From positions 1 through 41,004 of the forward strand of contig JAIPAP010000024.1 in the NCBI GenBank assembly GCA_021740045.1: a DNA stretch of 41,004 bases, read 5' to 3'. The position numbers and the translations under genes are program-made. Shown here piece after piece: positions 1 through 8,210 of the stretch (the stretch's first letter is position 1; the number at the start of each line of letters is the position of its first letter). Source of the DNA: Bacteroidales bacterium. Lineage in GTDB: Bacteria; Bacteroidota; Bacteroidia; Bacteroidales; JAIPAP01. The notes beneath the pieces are model-generated. The model was given only the letters and a program-made list of their open reading frames with translations. It was not told the origin of the DNA and made no database searches.

Positions 1-1071
1 GGCCGTTTCACCGCTTTGCGATATGGCAATAACCACATCATCTTCATAAATAACGGGGTTGCGATAGCGAAATTCGGATGCATACTCCACTTCAACCGGG
101 AGGCGAGCCAATTCTTCAAAAAGGTATTCCCCTACCAACCCTGCGTGCCAGGAAGTTCCACAAGCCACAATAAGAATGCGCTTGGCGTTCACCATTTTGG
201 GCAGGTAATCCACAATGCCTCCCAAGGACACAATGCCTTTATCGGAATGTAAACGCCCACGCATACTGTCGCGGATAGAGCGAGGCTGCTCATTAATCTC
301 CTTAAGCATAAAATGATCGTAACCACCTTTCTCCAGCTCACTCAAATTAAGCTCAAGCTTGGTAACATAGGGTGTTTTTTCCTGATCCTCGATGGTTTTA
401 ATACGGAGCTTTTCACCCTTATTAATGATGGCAATTTCTTCATCGTTCAAGTAAACCACATCCTTAGTATGTTCTACTATGGGAGTGGCATCGGAAGCTA
501 CCAGAAATTCATCTTCACCCACCCCTACTACCAGTGGACTACTCTTACGGGCTGCGATCAAAGTATCAGGATCGCCTTTCGAAAGCAAAACAATAGCATA
601 TGCCCCAATAACCTGGCTAAGTGCAATCTGCACAGCTTCTACAAGGTCTACCTCCTCGTGAAGCTGAATATCTTCAATCAGGTGTATAAGCACCTCGGTA
701 TCGGTTTGGCTCACGAATTTGTAGCCCCGCTTGATCAATTCCTTTTTAAGTATATCATAATTCTCAATGATGCCATTGTGTATAATGGCAAGATTCCGGG
801 AAGCTGAATAGTGAGGGTGAGCATTAATATTATCGGGTTCGCCGTGGGTTGCCCATCTGGTGTGCGCAATACCTACGGTACCGGTTACATCTTCATTTTC
901 GACGTGAGCTTCCAGATCCGCTACTTTACCTTTGGTTTTAAAAAGTTTAATGCCACCGTCGAGCAGTGCAACTCCGGCACTGTCATAGCCTCTATACTCC
1001 AAACGATGTAAACCTTTCATTAAAATGGGGTAAGCTTGACGTGGGCCAATATAGCCAACTATTCCACACAT
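1..1071 (-). CDS. glmS: Glutamine--fructose-6-phosphate aminotransferase (isomerizing), N-terminal 357 codons
   Basis: GlmS makes glucosamine-6-phosphate from fructose-6-phosphate and glutamine, the first step towards UDP-GlcNAc for peptidoglycan and LPS, in the cytoplasm. Reading the minus strand from the ATG at 1071-1069 gives MCGIVGYIG, so the Cys2 nucleophile of the class II glutaminase domain is present. RLEYRGYDSAG follows, the family's signature. The frame stays open to base 1, where IAISQSGETA marks the start of the first SIS (sugar isomerase) domain. The C-terminal part lies outside the window. A TAnnTTTG-type promoter lies 32 bases upstream of the start, and a terminator separates the gene from the upstream DUF4270 gene, so glmS is probably its own transcription unit. 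No glmS ribozyme is seen; that element belongs to Firmicutes. Identity is near certain. Confidence 0.96.
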   Translation of the reverse strand, partial: MCGIVGYIGPRQAYPILMKGLHRLEYRGYDSAGVALLDGGIKLFKTKGKVADLEAHVENEDVTGTVGIAHTRWATHGEPDNINAHPHYSASRNLAIIHNGIIENYDILKKELIKRGYKFVSQTDTEVLIHLIEDIQLHEEVDLVEAVQIALSQVIGAYAIVLLSKGDPDTLIAARKSSPLVVGVGEDEFLVASDATPIVEHTKDVVYLNDEEIAIINKGEKLRIKTIEDQEKTPYVTKLELNLSELEKGGYDHFMLKEINEQPRSIRDSMRGRLHSDKGIVSLGGIVDYLPKMVNAKRILIVACGTSWHAGLVGEYLFEELARLPVEVEYASEFRYRNPVIYEDDVVIAISQSGETA

Positions 1072-1102
1072 ATACGTTGATTTTTTACCTGGTTAGTTAT
1101 TA

Positions 1103-1133
1103 CAAAAGTAGATTATCTTTATCACAAACAAAA
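1103..1133 (-). promoter_or_regulatory. Predicted promoter of glmS
   Basis: On the minus strand TACTTTTG (1110-1103) matches the Bacteroidota -7 box TAnnTTTG exactly, and a TTTTGTTTG stretch at 1133-1125 supplies the -33 TTG element about 18 bases upstream. The predicted start is 25-30 bases before the glmS ATG. Confidence 0.65.
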
Positions 1134-1197
1134 GAAATCCCATAGAGTTTAACAGGAATTCATTTGATATAAAATTCCTATTCAAATAAAAAAACAC

Positions 1198-1230
1198 AAA
1201 AATGCCCGGTCTTTCGATGCGGGCATTTTT
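1198..1230 (-). terminator. Rho-independent terminator after the DUF4270 gene
   Basis: AAAAATGCCCG (1198-1208) pairs perfectly with CGGGCATTTTT (1220-1230) around an 11-base loop. Read on the minus strand it sits 4 bases after the DUF4270 stop and is followed by a T-rich run. Confidence 0.8.
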
Positions 1231-1233
1231 CAT

Positions 1234-2562
1234 TTAGTCAAGTTTGGAATACGTTATTTCGAGTTTTATGGGATTTTCTTCACTTTCGGGGCCATTGATG
1301 ATAGCCCGGTTTCCATAAATGGCTCCTCCCGATACCACCATACGCAATCCATTTGGTTTAATTGTATCTTGCTCGCCAATAAGTGATTGTATGTATCGGG
1401 TTATCCGGAAGTAATATTGGTTTTTCGATTCATTATAAGTGCCACCAAAATAGGTATCACCCTCTAGTTGGTCATCGAGTACATATTGGCCGTCATCCTC
1501 ATCCAGGGCTACTAGGGCCATTTCCTCCGGTGGTTCGGGATCGCCCTCGCTGTATATGGGGCTAAATATCAGTTTCGCTTCATGTATGGCAATATTCCCT
1601 AACGAGCTCCAGTCACGAATAAATGGAAAATGAATCCTTGAAGCCACACCACCGGTACCCTGCAGATAAAATTTTTCCTGGCCAAGAGCGGTATCTCCAT
1701 TCAACACCTGTTGTTTGAATTCTTGCGAAGCATCGTTATAACCAAAATGGTTGTAATGTGCAAAACGCGGGGTTGTCATTGAAATTTCGAAATCATACGA
1801 TAAAGAGTCTTCTTCATCATTATGATAATAAAGCCTGATATAAGATTCGGCATTTGTTACATCCAGGTACAGGAGTGAACCATCGCCCTCACCGGCAATA
1901 TCGGATGTCATATAAATTCCCTTAAACCATTCAGTAAAGCTATTATCGTCTGCCAACTGATCCTCCGTGGCATTAAGAAATTTGTTGCCGAGTTCGTCAC
2001 TCAAATTTACAATGAGCCTGGGCGACAAGGAGGTTGTGGAGTCAACCCATATACTGTCATTAGGTGAAGGTTCAAAAGTATGATCTAAATATTGCTTATC
2101 CTCTTTTATCTCAATGGTTTGATTGGAATAATAAACCGAATCGATGTTAGAAGAGATCGCTTCCTTGAGTTCATAAATTTTCAGGGTTTGCTGTGTAGAT
2201 TCATCCCCATAATTTCCTGCATAGATCATTTGTAAGGTTATGGAATCGAGTTCGGGGTTTTCTCCAAAGTCTACACCACTGGAACTCAATGATAACTGTG
2301 AGTACATGTCGGCATTGGTTTTACCAAAAACCGGGTCGATAAAAGCTCCTATCAGGCTATGAGAGGTAAAACTGGTCCTTACTGAATCTTGCATTTGCGA
2401 ATATGCCACGATGCTGGTCGTATCAGCATAATCTGTTTGTAATTCCTCCGAATCGGGCTGCAAATCCAAACCGATCTCATCGGGTTCCTTTGTACAACTT
2501 ACTATGAAGATTAACAAAAATGCCAACGGTATCAGGCGGGTAATTTTTCCCTTCAACATCAA
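1234..2562 (-). CDS. DUF4270 family lipoprotein
   Basis: A 442-aa predicted outer-envelope lipoprotein of unknown function. The N-terminus has a positively charged start, a hydrophobic stretch and the lipobox IVSC with the lipidated Cys at residue 23, followed by acidic residues (CTKEPDE) that in Bacteroidota can favour surface exposure. The body is Asp/Glu/Ser/Tyr-rich and predicted to be beta-rich, with no catalytic motif I recognise. The family assignment rests on the N-terminal pattern, the length and the neighbours: in Bacteroidota this lipoprotein typically lies between a short glycogen synthase and glmS, exactly as here. It starts 34 bases after the glgA-like gene and ends at its own terminator, so the two are probably co-transcribed. 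A second ATG directly follows the first; the choice changes one residue. Confidence 0.82.
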   Translation of the reverse strand: MMLKGKITRLIPLAFLLIFIVSCTKEPDEIGLDLQPDSEELQTDYADTTSIVAYSQMQDSVRTSFTSHSLIGAFIDPVFGKTNADMYSQLSLSSSGVDFGENPELDSITLQMIYAGNYGDESTQQTLKIYELKEAISSNIDSVYYSNQTIEIKEDKQYLDHTFEPSPNDSIWVDSTTSLSPRLIVNLSDELGNKFLNATEDQLADDNSFTEWFKGIYMTSDIAGEGDGSLLYLDVTNAESYIRLYYHNDEEDSLSYDFEISMTTPRFAHYNHFGYNDASQEFKQQVLNGDTALGQEKFYLQGTGGVASRIHFPFIRDWSSLGNIAIHEAKLIFSPIYSEGDPEPPEEMALVALDEDDGQYVLDDQLEGDTYFGGTYNESKNQYYFRITRYIQSLIGEQDTIKPNGLRMVVSGGAIYGNRAIINGPESEENPIKLEITYSKLD

Positions 2563-2596
2563 CTAAATTATTTAATATTCCTACTTCGTTTTGTTC

Positions 2597-3409
2597 CTAT
2601 TCGTTTTCGAGTACTTTATCGTAAAACTCATTATAAGCATCAACGTAATCATCGGGTGATTGGTACTCGAGAAACGGCTTTTTCGAATCGAGTGCGTACT
2701 GCTCCACTTCTCCGTTAATATTTTCACTACCCTGAATAACGGCATCGGAAAAATCGATAGCACTCTTCATTAATTCAGCATAGCCGGGGTCTTTAAAATG
2801 CTTTAGGTCCTTTGCCGAAACGCCTTCCAGTTTTATCTTGTTTGCCGCGGATTTGCTCAGCCGTTCTTCAAAGCCATCATCATAAATGGAAGTAATTACC
2901 TTGGTTTCACTAAATAACGGATTATCCTTAAAGGCTTTTTTAATAAACAAGGGTACCAGGCTCGCCATCCAGCCATGACAGTGAACGATATTCGGCGCCC
3001 ATCCAAGCTTTTTCACTGTTTCGAGAACCCCTCTCGAAAAGAAAATAGCACGCTCATCATTATCTTCGAAGAAATTCCCCTCCTTATCACGGAAAATGGC
3101 TTTTCGCTGGAAATATTCTTCGTTATCGATAAAATAGATCTGCATGCGTGCTGCTTGAATCGATGCTACTTTTATAATAAGCGGATGGTCGGTATCATCA
3201 ATAATTAGGTTCATTCCAGAAAGTCTGATGACTTCATGCAGCTGATTACGGCGCTCGTTTATGCTACCGAACCGGGGCATGAACGTTCGTATCTCCTTCT
3301 TTCTTTCCTGTATTCCCTGGGGAAGATATCTCCCGATAGTTCCCATGTGGCTTTCTTTAAGATAAGGAGTTATTTCTTGTTCAATGAATAATACCTTGGT
3401 CTTTTCCAT
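2597..3409 (-). CDS. Glycogen/starch synthase N-terminal-domain protein (GT5-like, short form)
   Basis: A 270-aa protein resembling the N-terminal Rossmann half of GT5 ADP-glucose glycogen synthases. VLFIEQEITPYLKES corresponds to the family's N-terminal segment, and NIVHCHGWMASLVPLFIKK matches the conserved H-x-H-x-W-x-A-x-L-x-P region at about residues 140-160. Full bacterial GlgA is about 480 aa. Here the C-terminal half carrying the ADP-glucose site is absent, yet the gene ends cleanly and the short form is usual in Bacteroidota, so this is not a fresh truncation. Whether it is a catalyst or a regulatory or binding protein cannot be told from sequence. It heads an operon with the DUF4270 lipoprotein. 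In many relatives panC sits divergently upstream, but it is absent here. Confidence 0.85.
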   Translation of the reverse strand: MEKTKVLFIEQEITPYLKESHMGTIGRYLPQGIQERKKEIRTFMPRFGSINERRNQLHEVIRLSGMNLIIDDTDHPLIIKVASIQAARMQIYFIDNEEYFQRKAIFRDKEGNFFEDNDERAIFFSRGVLETVKKLGWAPNIVHCHGWMASLVPLFIKKAFKDNPLFSETKVITSIYDDGFEERLSKSAANKIKLEGVSAKDLKHFKDPGYAELMKSAIDFSDAVIQGSENINGEVEQYALDSKKPFLEYQSPDDYVDAYNEFYDKVLENE

Positions 3410-3442
3410 AAGTTCAACATTTATAAATCATAAAAAGAGGTG

Positions 3443-3476
3443 CAAAGATAATAAAAAAATACTGATTAATCTCCAA
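3443..3476 (-). promoter_or_regulatory. Predicted promoter of the glgA-like/DUF4270 operon
   Basis: On the minus strand TATCTTTG (3450-3443) fits TAnnTTTG exactly, and a TTG (3476-3474) lies 23 bases upstream. The predicted transcript would start about 30 bases before the ATG at 3409. Confidence 0.6.
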
Positions 3477-3815
3477 GAATAATCATAAATGATTTATAAA
3501 CACCCACTTATATCGATAGAGATAGCATGTGCACTTATTAAAACTTTTCATCCGGCTGGCTTGAAGGTTAATTACAAGGTCCTGATAAGTCATAAAACAG
3601 GTAGGTCACGGTTTATTTTGAAGATTAAAGGCTTTTTGGTTCTTCCCCCTGAACCCTTGGTAAAACAGATCAAACTCGATCTATAGAATGGCTGTTTAAA
3701 ATTTATAATCTGTAAAAATTACCTTCTAACACTTTGTTAGATTGTTTATTAACCTTACTTAACACTATCCTAACATCATTTTACAGGTATAGATTTTTTG
3801 GGACTGAAATAAAGC
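3477..3815. other. Intergenic region, no convincing gene
   Basis: AT-rich spacer between the divergent glgA-like and flavoprotein transcription units. A 65-codon frame (3489-3686, plus) is open and not obviously low-complexity, but it has no ribosome binding site, no recognisable family and starts almost on top of the divergent promoter. I do not call it a gene. Nothing else stands out before the promoter at 3816. Confidence 0.5.
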
Positions 3816-3849
3816 TTTGTTAATCAATTAACAAATTAATATAAATTTG
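3816..3849 (+). promoter_or_regulatory. Predicted promoter of the fused flavoprotein gene
   Basis: TTTG (3816-3819) and TAAATTTG (3842-3849) are separated by 22 bases, matching the Bacteroidota -33/-7 pattern. A start near 3855 would give a leader of about 260 bases that contains the whole hairpin element at 3868-4039. Confidence 0.55.
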
Positions 3850-3867
3850 CCTTGTTCATTAATATCC

Positions 3868-4039
3868 AAATTGAGCGATTCTCGCTCACTGCCTGCCCCG
3901 AAATATCGGGGATTTAGAAATTGTAAGCTTTTCACCTCACCCATTCGATGAAAAGCAACAATTTCTAAATCGGTCCCGATGCTTCGGGATAAGTAAAGCG
4001 ATTTTTTCCCGATTAGTCGGGATTCAAATCACTCAACTT
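3868..4039 (+). promoter_or_regulatory. Multi-hairpin structured leader or REP/MITE-like element
   Basis: Nested inverted repeats visible by eye. An outer helix pairs 3868-3880 with 4027-4039 (two mismatches). Inside it are hairpin A (GAGCG/CGCTC, 3873-3887, which competes with the outer helix), hairpin B (CCCCGA/TCGGGG, 3896-3911), a long hairpin C (3911-3934 with 3949-3971, about 22 pairs with a small internal defect), hairpin D (TCCCGA/TCGGGA, 3974-3989) and hairpin E (TCCCGA/TCGGGA, 4007-4022). E can be extended by GATTT/AAATC (4000-4004 with 4026-4030), which again competes with the outer helix. Seen directly: the pairings. Inference: either a cis-regulatory RNA in the leader of the gene at 4119, or a small non-autonomous repeat that landed there. 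I do not recognise a known riboswitch class. Confidence 0.6.
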
Positions 4040-4118
4040 AGGTAATAAATAACTTGCAGCCACATGGTAGTGCAAGATTTACAAGCATATACATTACTAA
4101 TGTTTAAGCGGTTGACTT

Positions 4119-7100
4119 ATGTATAAGATCAAATCACATCCTATCCTCGAAATAGACCAACCTGAAAAGGTTACTTTTAGTTTTAACGGTGATCGGGTCA
4201 CTGGCGAAAAGGGATTCACCATCGCAGCAGCACTTCATCAAGCCGGTTACCCGGTGCACAGCCATAGTTTACGAAATCGTGAACGCAGCCTCGAATGCGG
4301 CATTGGTAAATGCGGTGCATGCGAAATGCTGGTAGACGGACAAGTAAAACGTATTTGTATCACCAAGGTTGATGACATTAAGGAAGTACAGGAAATTCCC
4401 AAAGATTATACGCCCAATGTTATCGCCTATAAAAAGCGATCGCAAGAGCCTTACCGGGTATACAAAACCCAGGTGGCGATCATTGGGGCCGGTCCGGCCG
4501 GGCTTGCTGCCCGTGAAGAACTCAAGCAGCATAACATTGAAAACATCGTGATCGATAACAATGGGCAGATCGGTGGGCAGTTTATCATGCAAACCCACCA
4601 GTTTTTCTTCTTTGAAAAACAACAGAAATTTGGCGGCATGCGGGGCTTTGATATTGCTAAAACACTAGCCGGCGATGACCATTCCAACATTTTTCTGAAT
4701 TCTACCGTATGGGATATCCTTGAAGGAAAGCGTATTGCCGTAAAAAACATCGAAACGGAAGAGATCTATTTTGTCGATGCCGATTTTCTGGTGGTGGCAA
4801 CCGGTGCGGTTCCATTTATGCCTTCATTCGAGAATGACGATCTGCCGGGTGTATATACTGCCGCAGTAGTTCAAAAAATGATGAACACTGAATTTACCTT
4901 GCTGGGCAAAAATGTGTTAACCGTCGGTGCAGGCAATATCGGGTATTTAACATCATATCAATTGATGCAGGCCGGAGCAACAGTAAAGGCAATAATCGAA
5001 GCTATGCCACACGAAGGTGGTTTTCCGGTGCAGGCCAACCGTATTCGCCGGTTGGGCATTCCGGTCATGACGTCTCACATTCTGCTTAAAGCCATCCCGA
5101 ATAAAAATCATGATGGAATAACCGGAGCTGTTATTGCCGAAAGTGAAAATTTCCGGCCCATTGCGGGTACCGAAAAGATATTTGAAGGCATCGATGCCAT
5201 AAACATATGTACAGGCCTTGTCTCCGATGATCAATTACTGATCAAGGGGAATGAAGTTTTTGGCCGGTATTGTCATGGAGCTGGAGATGCCATTCGCATT
5301 GGCGAAGGCACAAGTGCGGTGCTGCGAGGCAAGCAGGTAGCATACGAAATCCTCAATCAGCTTCAGGAACCATACCATTATGAACAATATCTGGCCTTGT
5401 CAAAGGAATATATCGATTCGCAACAGGAACCTGTGCAGGTATTGGATAAGCCCTACCATCCGGATCCTGAACGTATGGAAAAAAAGCCCTTCGTACTCAT
5501 CGACTGTCTGCACGGCTTTGCCTGCAATCCTTGCGAATTTGCCTGTCCGCATGGCGCTATCACCAAAACATCCACAAGTACTGCCCCGGATATTGATTTT
5601 GAAAAATGTACGGGCTGCATGCAGTGCGTCTATCAATGCCCTGGCTTGGCCATATTCGGATATAACTTGAAAAAAGACTGGCTATTTCTTCCTATTGAAT
5701 ATGAAACCAATGAAGATGAGGCAGTCTACCTGGTGGATAACCACGGGAAAAAACTGGGTGAAGGGGTTATCGAAAAAATCCTTCGCAAGAAAAACAAGAC
5801 CCATGTAGCCCGTGTAAAATCGCATGATCTTCATGGTGAAGACCTTACAGAAGTGCGGGGCTTTATTGAGAAGGCCAAATACCCCGGCAATGTGAAGTTC
5901 GGTAGCAACGGCAAGGACGTTGAATCGGAATCCTACATTTGTCACTGCGATGATGTTTCCCTGGATGAAATTTTGAATGTGATCGGTGACCGGAAATTTA
6001 TCTCGGTTGATGAAATTAAACACACTACAAGGCTTGGCATGGGGGCTTGTCGTGGTAAACGTTGTATAAAAAGGCTGAAACAGGTGTTGCGCGGAAAAGG
6101 AATTTCGGTTGTTGGTGAGCCCACTCCGCGGGGCCCGCTTTCGAACCAGATCGTAATGGGCGAGTTATATCCGCATGAAGTTCACGAAAAGGTGGTTACA
6201 CCTGATCATGGTCATAAACCAAAAATAGTTAAGGTACAATCGCTGGTTGCCGGGGGTGGCATCGGTGGAAGTGCACTGTTCCGTTACCTGGCCGAGGCGG
6301 GACAGAAACCGGTCCTTATTAACTATGGCCGAGGCTCCTCATGGAGGAATATTGCCGGCGGCCGACCCAACTTTAGCCTACCCGAACTCTCGGATATTGC
6401 CTTTAATAACCTGGAGATCTTCAAATCACTGCAGAAAGTCGCAAATATCGACTTCCGGCCCATCAACTATGTGACCATGGCCCATGATGATGCCACCTAT
6501 GACGCTTTGGAAAAATCAATGGAATGGTCCAATGCCCGCATGATAGAGCCAAAGGAATTCCCAAAATACATTTCACCGTTTTTTAATAAGAATATTAAGA
6601 AATATAAAGCTGCCCTTGTAACGGAAGACTGCTGGCAATCGACGCCCGGCCGTGTTATCGACCTGATCAGAAAGCTGGGCATTAAGAACGGCGGCGAGGT
6701 AAAAGAAGATTGCAAACTGCTCGATGTAACTAAAGCGGGCACTATTTATAAGATTTTGGTGCAGGATCATAACAAGGAATATATTGAATTCCATGCCGAG
6801 CATTTTGTAAATGCCTTAGGACCGGAAGGAGAAAATTTTGCTAACAAAGTTGGTGTTAAAACAGGCTTGTTCCCTGTAAAGCATCAGGCTTTTATCACTC
6901 GCCGATTACCCTATTTGGGCATCGATAATATCCCGTTTCCCATGGTAATCGATCGCCGGAAATACAAGGGATTTTCGGCTGTATACGGGCAGCAGCTAGC
7001 AGAAACCGGGCAGATCATCGGCTGTGCTTCTCCCACAGTGGAACCCACTGAAACCGATAAGAATCTTAAGATCAACTCCCAGGATTTTATGGAAATTGTT

Positions 7101-7358
7101 ACCGAGGTGTTTGTCGACTGGTTACCCGAGCTATCATCGGTTGGATTTCAAGCGGTTTGGGCTGGTTATTACGTGGAACCCCGCATGGTGATCGATCCGG
7201 AACTTGGGCTTTTCCTCGGCCTGCGAGGACAGGGTTATATGCTTGGGCAATACCTGGCGAAGCTATATGTGGATAAGCTTACGGGAAAAACAGTCCCCGA
7301 GTACTTTGATCGCCTTAAACTCAATGGTGACGGCTTGCTTGAAAAAGCCTTCAAATAA
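4119..7358 (+). CDS. Single-chain iron-sulfur flavoprotein amine/amino-acid dehydrogenase (HcnABC / PDH1-like fusion)
   Basis: A 1079-aa soluble redox enzyme. Domains in order: a [2Fe-2S] ferredoxin-like domain with C60, C65, C68 and C80 (CGIGKCGAC, then C); an FAD/NAD Rossmann oxidoreductase (GAGPAG at 123-128, ATGA near 228, second dinucleotide fold VGAGNIG at 269-275); a two-cluster ferredoxin insert (CNPCEFACP near 465-475 and CTGCMQCVYQCP near 497-508); a BFD-like [2Fe-2S] domain (CHC near 607, CRGKRC near 646); and a second FAD domain of the D-amino-acid oxidase/sarcosine oxidase-beta type (GGGIGG near 710 to the C-terminus). In known systems such as HcnABC, octopine/nopaline oxidase and dye-linked proline dehydrogenase PDH1 these are separate subunits. 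The predicted reaction is oxidation of a secondary amine or amino acid at the DAO FAD, with electrons passing through the clusters to the other flavin; the substrate is unknown. No operon partners; predicted long leader. Confidence 0.85.
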   Translation: MYKIKSHPILEIDQPEKVTFSFNGDRVTGEKGFTIAAALHQAGYPVHSHSLRNRERSLECGIGKCGACEMLVDGQVKRICITKVDDIKEVQEIPKDYTPNVIAYKKRSQEPYRVYKTQVAIIGAGPAGLAAREELKQHNIENIVIDNNGQIGGQFIMQTHQFFFFEKQQKFGGMRGFDIAKTLAGDDHSNIFLNSTVWDILEGKRIAVKNIETEEIYFVDADFLVVATGAVPFMPSFENDDLPGVYTAAVVQKMMNTEFTLLGKNVLTVGAGNIGYLTSYQLMQAGATVKAIIEAMPHEGGFPVQANRIRRLGIPVMTSHILLKAIPNKNHDGITGAVIAESENFRPIAGTEKIFEGIDAINICTGLVSDDQLLIKGNEVFGRYCHGAGDAIRIGEGTSAVLRGKQVAYEILNQLQEPYHYEQYLALSKEYIDSQQEPVQVLDKPYHPDPERMEKKPFVLIDCLHGFACNPCEFACPHGAITKTSTSTAPDIDFEKCTGCMQCVYQCPGLAIFGYNLKKDWLFLPIEYETNEDEAVYLVDNHGKKLGEGVIEKILRKKNKTHVARVKSHDLHGEDLTEVRGFIEKAKYPGNVKFGSNGKDVESESYICHCDDVSLDEILNVIGDRKFISVDEIKHTTRLGMGACRGKRCIKRLKQVLRGKGISVVGEPTPRGPLSNQIVMGELYPHEVHEKVVTPDHGHKPKIVKVQSLVAGGGIGGSALFRYLAEAGQKPVLINYGRGSSWRNIAGGRPNFSLPELSDIAFNNLEIFKSLQKVANIDFRPINYVTMAHDDATYDALEKSMEWSNARMIEPKEFPKYISPFFNKNIKKYKAALVTEDCWQSTPGRVIDLIRKLGIKNGGEVKEDCKLLDVTKAGTIYKILVQDHNKEYIEFHAEHFVNALGPEGENFANKVGVKTGLFPVKHQAFITRRLPYLGIDNIPFPMVIDRRKYKGFSAVYGQQLAETGQIIGCASPTVEPTETDKNLKINSQDFMEIVTEVFVDWLPELSSVGFQAVWAGYYVEPRMVIDPELGLFLGLRGQGYMLGQYLAKLYVDKLTGKTVPEYFDRLKLNGDGLLEKAFK

Positions 7359-7387
7359 TCCATTTTTCCTGCAATTGTGGCATAAGG

Positions 7388-7425
7388 AAAATCCGCTTTC
7401 TTCGTTTATACCTTAGCGGAATTTT
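7388..7425 (+). terminator. Possible terminator after the fused flavoprotein gene
   Basis: AAAATCCGCT (7388-7397) pairs with AGCGGAATTTT (7415-7425) with one bulge around a 17-base loop, followed by ATTTG. It sits 30 bases after the stop. The loop is long and the U tract short, so this is tentative. From here to 7590 I see nothing else. Confidence 0.45.
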
Positions 7426-7590
7426 ATTTGTGGGGGCAATTCCGCGATGCAAATAGCACGCTTTCATTTATAAATAAGATCGGATAAATTTAAATTATCC
7501 TCATGAATTGAACAGGGTGTCTTTTATGATAGGCATTTTGATTGTTTTGGCCTGATTTACTGTATAAACAAACAGTTTCGGCTAAAATAA

Positions 7591-7625
7591 TTTGTTGTTA
7601 TTCATAATATTAATTTATACTTTTG
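7591..7625 (+). promoter_or_regulatory. Predicted promoter of the DUF177-rpmF-plsX-fabH operon
   Basis: TTG at 7595-7597 and TACTTTTG at 7618-7625 are separated by 20 bases, an exact match to the Bacteroidota consensus. The predicted start lies only 15-25 bases before the first codon, so the leader is very short. Confidence 0.7.
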
Positions 7626-7647
7626 CCCCCCTTGAACTAAAAACGGT

Positions 7648-8175
7648 TTGGTTTTGGATTACTTCAGCGAATACGTAATCCCATTTGGTGGCTTAAAGAT
7701 TGGGATTCACCAATATGAGTTCGAGATCAATGATACGTTCTTTGATGCATTCGATTATTCTGATTTGGCCAAGGGCAATGTTAAGGTAACACTTTCGTTG
7801 GAACGGCAGGCTCGTATGTTGGTTCTGAATTTTAACATACGGGGAACCGTTAAGGTAACCTGTGACCGGTGCCTTGATGAATATGACCAGGAAATTGATG
7901 GAAACAGACGCCTGATTGTAAAGTTTGGCGATGATTATAAGGAAGAAACCGAAGAAATTCTCATTATTCCTGAACAAGAGTCGCACTTAGACATCGGGCA
8001 TTACATGTATGAATTCATCAGTTTGCTATTGCCCATTAAGCGGGTACATCCCGATGATGATGAGGGCAACAGCACCTGTGATCCGGTAATCCTGGAAAAG
8101 CTCCGGGAACATTCGGCCGAAAATCAGATTGATCCGCGATGGGAAAAGTTAAAGAATTTGAATTTTGATAATTAA
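7648..8175 (+). CDS. DUF177 (YceD-like) protein, rpmF-associated
   Basis: About 175 aa. YceD-family proteins are found immediately upstream of rpmF across bacteria and plants and have been linked to 23S rRNA accumulation. The central motif VTCDRCLDEY (CxxC, near residues 70-80) and a late Cys in STCDP are typical. The start is not ATG: no ATG exists between the in-frame stop at 7633 and the conserved region. TTG at 7648 or TTG at 7654 must be used, and the earlier one is given. The short predicted leader agrees with either. It is 35 bases ahead of rpmF and shares its promoter. Confidence 0.85.
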   Translation: MVLDYFSEYVIPFGGLKIGIHQYEFEINDTFFDAFDYSDLAKGNVKVTLSLERQARMLVLNFNIRGTVKVTCDRCLDEYDQEIDGNRRLIVKFGDDYKEETEEILIIPEQESHLDIGHYMYEFISLLLPIKRVHPDDDEGNSTCDPVILEKLREHSAENQIDPRWEKLKNLNFDN

Positions 8176-8210
8176 ACCATTAATCAAAACATACTAAACA
8201 GTAAAAGAAA

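Noticed and set aside
313-807. 164-codon plus-strand frame inside glmS
   Set aside because: Antisense shadow of a highly conserved coding region. The minus-strand GlmS reading is unambiguous.
1072-1197. glmS ribozyme or riboswitch upstream of glmS
   Set aside because: The leader is only about 30 bases from the predicted start and has no ribozyme core.
3489-3686. 65-codon open frame divergent from the glgA-like gene
   Set aside because: No recognised family, no start signals, begins on top of the opposing promoter, and does not resemble panC, which is common at this position in relatives.
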